9,401 bases of DNA. Source: CAUTVF01 sp963541805. Its GTDB lineage: Bacteria; Pseudomonadota; Alphaproteobacteria; Rs-D84; CASDRH01. The stretch lies in contig CAUTVF010000037.1 in the NCBI GenBank assembly GCA_963541805.1, forward strand, positions 1-9,401. The letters run 5' to 3'. Positions 7,135 to 9,401 of this stretch are shown here, piece by piece; within the stretch, counting starts at the first letter, position 1; each line of letters begins with the position of its first letter. A program made the position numbers and the translations under genes. Under the pieces are notes generated by a model that had not been told where the DNA came from, did not search any database, and saw nothing but the letters and a program-made list of their open reading frames with translations.

Positions 7135-8010
7135 ATGCATACATGTATAAATAATGAATTTTTCAAGGTTTTAAATGAAATAATTCAACCTGAACTTGCA
7201 AGTTGGTTGGATAGTTTTTTGCAAGGTACAGTTGGTAAAAATTATTGGAATAATATAAAACTAGCACTTGAAAAAAATAGTGGTTATTATGATCATAAGT
7301 GGAATAAATTACAGGACTTAGATATAAGTTCTTTGTGGAGAGTTATTTCTTATTATAAACGCTTATTTGACAAAGATAAGGAGCTTTTTTATTTAATAAA
7401 AAAATTAAATTACTTAAGAAATAGAAATGTCCATAATAATGTTGACAATATTAATAAATTATCAAAAGATGACTTTCATAATTTAATAATACTTCTTTCA
7501 AAAATAGGTGCTTCTGAAAAGAGTAAAGAAAAAATTGAAGAAGTCATCTATTCCTTACGTAACAAACAAGTATCTACAATAGATAATTATAATAATTCAG
7601 GTGTCAATAAAGACGTAAAACAAGTGTTGACAGTGAATAGTTACGATAATTCATATATCAATAAAGATATAAAAATGGCTAACTTTAAAAAATATTTGGT
7701 TGAAGTGGCTCGTAAGAAAAGTGGGACTGGCCATTATACATATAATGTTGCAAATTCATACACCGTAGCAGTTAATTGGGGGATAGAAATCACTGGTAAA
7801 AACCTGTGGGCTATTGATGATTATTCAGAAATAACATCTTTGATTCAAGAACTTTCACATCCAGATCCTAGAAGTACCAGAGTAGATATTAAAGTACGAA
7901 AAGAATATGAAGAAAAAGATATAACATCTCATAGAACACTCTCTAATGGTTTAAAAAGATACGGTGAATTTCTGGCATGGATGAGAGGGTACACAAATAT
8001 AACTTTTTAA
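7135..8010 (+). CDS. HEPN-domain protein (Swt1-HEPN-like) with uncharacterised C-terminal domain
   Basis: Predicted cytosolic protein of about 291 residues. The N-terminal helical region (to about residue 140) has the layout of Swt1-type HEPN domains: WNNIKLALEK, then LSSLWR-type helices (DISSLWRVISYYKRLF), then LRNRNVHN. This gives R97-x4-H102 (numbered from the ATG at 7129), the RNase-type RxxxxH motif of HEPN toxins and defence proteins. Next is a linker with two 18-residue tandem repeats. The C-terminal domain starts near KYLVEVARKKSGTGHYTYNVANSY and ends TLSNGLKRYGEFLAWM, a pattern seen at the start of some restriction-related proteins, but I cannot name it. An ATG at 7129 directly abuts the AAGGG at 7124-7128, leaving no spacer. 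The ATG at 7135 has 6 nt of spacing and is preferred. The gene ends 19 nt before the CRISPR array and has no visible antitoxin partner. It could be a stand-alone abortive-infection or RNA-cleaving effector; function is inferred. Confidence 0.68.
   Translation: MHTCINNEFFKVLNEIIQPELASWLDSFLQGTVGKNYWNNIKLALEKNSGYYDHKWNKLQDLDISSLWRVISYYKRLFDKDKELFYLIKKLNYLRNRNVHNNVDNINKLSKDDFHNLIILLSKIGASEKSKEKIEEVIYSLRNKQVSTIDNYNNSGVNKDVKQVLTVNSYDNSYINKDIKMANFKKYLVEVARKKSGTGHYTYNVANSYTVAVNWGIEITGKNLWAIDDYSEITSLIQELSHPDPRSTRVDIKVRKEYEEKDITSHRTLSNGLKRYGEFLAWMRGYTNITF
7570..7677 (+). repeat. Two 54-bp in-frame tandem repeats in the HEPN gene linker
   Basis: Units 7570-7623 and 7624-7677 encode 18 residues each, following V-x-T-x-x-x-Y-x-N-S-x-x-N-K-D-x-K-x; 9 of 18 positions are identical and several others conservative. 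They form a polar linker between the HEPN and C-terminal domains. Divergence between the units indicates an old duplication. Confidence 0.75.
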
Positions 8011-8029
8011 ACTTTAAAAATAGATAGTT

Positions 8030-8649
8030 ATTACTACTAGACTTTTAATTCCAATCTGTTATAGTATCGCCATTTAAATAATACCTCAACCTTTGTTACT
8101 ACTAGACTTTTAATTCCAATCTGTTATAGTGTTGGAGTAATTGGTTCAAGTAATGCTAGGTTACTACTAGACTTTTAATTCCAATCTGTTATAGCGAAAA
8201 AGCAATAATTATCAAACAAGGTAGGTTACTACTAGACTTTTAATTCCAATCTGTTATAGTGAAGCTAATATGTCAAACACTGCAATTCAGTTACTACTAG
8301 ACTTTTAATTCCAATCTGTTATAGATAAACGTTCATCAGTTACAAATTGTCTCTGTTACTACTAGACTTTTAATTCCAATCTGTTATAGTTCATCAATAA
8401 ACGAGTAGGGACATACCAGGTTACTACTAGACTTTTAATTCCAATCTGTTATAGTCACATATCCATGCTCCTCAAACTTTCTCTGTTACTACTAGACTTT
8501 TAATTCCAATCTGTTATAGTAAATACTTTAAAAAGAAATGGAAAGAAAGGTTACTACTAGACTTTTAATTCCAATCTGTTATAGTGGTAATGGTGGATCA
8601 ATTGGTGTAACTGAGTTACTACTAGACTTTTAATTCCAATCTGTTATAG
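8030..8649 (+). CRISPR. CRISPR array, type II-C: 10 repeats of 35 bp, 9 spacers of 30 bp
   Basis: Repeats start at 8030, 8095, 8160, 8225, 8290, 8355, 8420, 8485, 8550 and 8615, an exact 65-bp period. The repeat begins GTTACTACTAG and ends CTGTTATAG. All copies are identical except the first, which has A in place of the initial G. The base after the repeat is T in seven of ten cases, so a 36-bp repeat with a variable last base is an alternative reading. All nine spacers are different. The GTT start, the -10-like end and the neighbouring II-C-type cas2 and cas1 place it in type II-C, with crRNA on the + strand, converging on the cas genes. There is no room for a leader on the left, since the HEPN gene ends at 8010. 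The slightly degenerate first repeat suggests that this is the old, distal end. Confidence 0.97.
8038..8065 (+). promoter_or_regulatory. Extended -10 promoter inside each CRISPR repeat (first copy shown)
   Basis: The repeat carries TAGACT (-35-like, 4 of 6 to TTGACA) and, 16 nt on, TATAG, which becomes TATAGT when the spacer starts with T. TG one base upstream of it gives the extended -10 form TGnTATAGT. The same elements occur in all ten copies. In Neisseria type II-C arrays each repeat ends in a -10 box and drives its own crRNA, and the arrangement here is the same. Start sites would fall a few bases into each spacer. Confidence 0.6.
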
Positions 8650-8652
8650 ACA

Positions 8653-8694
8653 TCCGGCAAAAACCCCAGATTTTCAAGGGTTTTGCTGGGTTTT
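8653..8694 (+). terminator. Rho-independent-type terminator after the CRISPR array
   Basis: CCGGCAAAAACCC (8654-8666) pairs with GGGTTTTGCTGG (8678-8689), with one bulged A and one G-T pair, around an 11-nt loop. GTTTTATT follows. It lies 4 nt after the last repeat and is oriented for + strand transcripts; read on the other strand it has no T-run. It would end rightward crRNA transcription before the convergent cas2 gene. Confidence 0.65.
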
Positions 8695-8731
8695 ATTAAA
8701 ATTAAAACAGAACTTTTCGATTCGTACTCTT

Positions 8732-8753
8732 ATTAAAAAATCGATTTTTTAAT
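8732..8753. terminator. 22-bp AT palindrome just beyond the cas2 stop
   Basis: A perfect palindrome centred on TCGA, with six A before and six T after it, extended by ATT/AAT. It begins one base beyond the cas2 stop, so it could act as a weak terminator of the - strand cas operon, with a T-run on either strand. With the array terminator it fills the 105-base space between array and cas2 (8650-8754), which may also serve as the integration leader. Confidence 0.35.
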
Positions 8754-8754
8754 T

Positions 8755-9102
8755 TTAAAATAACTGGTATTGATCTGGACGCTTTCGTAATTTTTGAGGT
8801 TCATCCAATTTATCTAAATGTATTATTTCCCCAAATTGATAATCCGTAAAAAATAAAATACATACATCTCCTGTGCATGGATTATTTTCTCTCACTTGTT
8901 TAATATATTTTTGTGAATTTTCTTTTGTGCCTGTAAATCTGACATATACAGAGTATTGTGTCATTTCAAATCCAATATCTAATAAAAAATTTCTAAATTT
9001 TGATGCTTTACTTCTTTCATTTTGTGTGTCTGTCGGCAAATCAAACATTATCATCATCCACATATATTTTAACCCTGATGTTTTAAAATATTGTTTTGTC
9101 AT
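8755..9102 (-). CDS. cas2: Cas2, type II-C
   Basis: A protein of 115 residues, typical for Cas2, the small ferredoxin-fold partner of Cas1 in the spacer-integration complex. WMMIMFDLPTDTQNERSKASKFRNFLLDIGFEMTQYSVYVR (from residue 15) is the characteristic type II-C opening, with the metal-site Asp21 in FDLP and the GFEMTQYSVY block. The C-terminal part (VCILFFTDYQFGEIIHL) fits the expected beta strands. It starts 3 nt after the cas1 stop, so it is translated from the same message. No strong ribosome binding site is visible. The gene reads toward the array. Confidence 0.95.
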   Translation of the reverse strand: MTKQYFKTSGLKYMWMMIMFDLPTDTQNERSKASKFRNFLLDIGFEMTQYSVYVRFTGTKENSQKYIKQVRENNPCTGDVCILFFTDYQFGEIIHLDKLDEPQKLRKRPDQYQLF

Positions 9103-9105
9103 AAA

Positions 9106-9401
9106 TTATTTTTTGATTAAATATTTATTAAAATTTAATTTATTTTTCTTCTCTTTTAAAGATGCAACAAAATTCCAAATATCGTTTTGTATAATACTAA
9201 TTAATTCTGAAAAACCTTTTCCATTAAAAATTTCTATATGAATTATTTCAGATAAAGCCTTTTTATATTCTGGGGTTAACTCTTTTAATTCATCAGTTCC
9301 ATTAAATATTTGATAAACTTTTACATCAACAATTGGCCGATATATTTCCATTAAATCATCAACCAAACAAAATGGATTCAATTTATTATGATGCTTAATT
9401 C
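9106..9401 (-). CDS. cas1: Cas1, type II-C, C-terminal part (5' end outside window)
   Basis: The C-terminal 97 residues of the Cas1 integrase are visible; the frame is open to the right edge. The edge itself reads IKHHNKLNPFCLVDDLMEIYRPIVD, matching the conserved Cas1 segment in which His and Asp (HHN..., DDLME) coordinate the catalytic metal. The TTG at 9379-9381 is internal, not a start. The final 60 residues are a Lys-rich helical tail. Cas1 and Cas2 together insert new spacers. In type II-C loci cas9 normally precedes cas1, so cas9 is expected beyond base 9401. Confidence 0.93.
   Translation of the reverse strand, partial: IKHHNKLNPFCLVDDLMEIYRPIVDVKVYQIFNGTDELKELTPEYKKALSEIIHIEIFNGKGFSELISIIQNDIWNFVASLKEKKNKLNFNKYLIKK

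Noticed and set aside
8650..8754. tracrRNA anti-repeat between array and cas2
   Set aside because: I compared the reverse complement of the repeat with this region and the rest of the window by eye; only an 8-base AATTAAAA match appears. tracrRNA is more likely near cas9, beyond the right edge.
8873..9241. 122-residue + strand open frame opposite cas2/cas1
   Set aside because: It is a shadow of the well-supported cas genes, Phe/Ile-rich, with no ribosome binding site or recognisable motif.
1..9401. Use of TGA as a tryptophan codon, since no gene ends in TGA
   Set aside because: Trp is TGG in all genes, no full-length gene contains in-frame TGA, and ten stop codons in AT-rich DNA without TGA can occur by chance.

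Overview
The window is AT-rich bacterial DNA, read with the standard code: tryptophan is TGG throughout, and all ten gene ends are TAA or TAG. No rRNA or tRNA gene is visible, so the host cannot be named. The Fur-family regulator looks most like those of low-GC Gram-positive bacteria, whereas the type II-C CRISPR locus and the glycosyltransferase occur in many phyla. I would say only 'low-GC bacterium'.

Left part (1-5831): after the 3' end of an unrecognised gene (1-288) and a poor 330-base gap comes a tight five-gene operon on the + strand. A perfect 25-bp palindrome with a Fur-type 7-1-7 core sits just before a promoter. It is followed by a Fur/Zur-like regulator, a CooC/MinD-type ATPase with a CxC motif, a PLP-dependent alanine-racemase-fold decarboxylase-like enzyme, a cysteine-synthase-fold enzyme fused to a rhodanese domain, and a NifS/SufS-like enzyme with its catalytic Cys. 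Genes are separated by 1-2 nt or overlap by 11-14 nt. The set suggests a metal-repressed pathway that combines amino-acid beta-substitution, decarboxylation, persulfide sulfur transfer and an ATP-driven metal step. A sulfur-containing metallophore or a metal-cofactor assembly route would fit, but the product is unknown. This is the best candidate for an undescribed system here.

Middle (5832-7128): one intact GT92/DUF23-like glycosyltransferase lies between two fragments of related genes. A C-terminal remnant on the - strand ends in a sequence like its own C-terminus, and a 39-bp diverged copy of its internal coding sequence lies downstream. The region appears to have been remodelled by duplication and decay.

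Right part (7129-9401): a HEPN-domain protein (RNxxxH-type motif, internal 18-residue tandem repeat, conserved-looking C-terminal domain) ends 19 nt before a CRISPR array. The array has ten 35-bp repeats and nine 30-bp spacers at an exact 65-bp period. Each repeat ends in an extended -10 promoter element, as in Neisseria-type II-C arrays, so crRNAs are probably transcribed rightward. A hairpin with a T-run follows the last repeat. Facing the array on the - strand are cas2 (complete) and the 3' third of cas1, which runs off the right edge. cas9 and the tracrRNA are not in the window and should lie further right.
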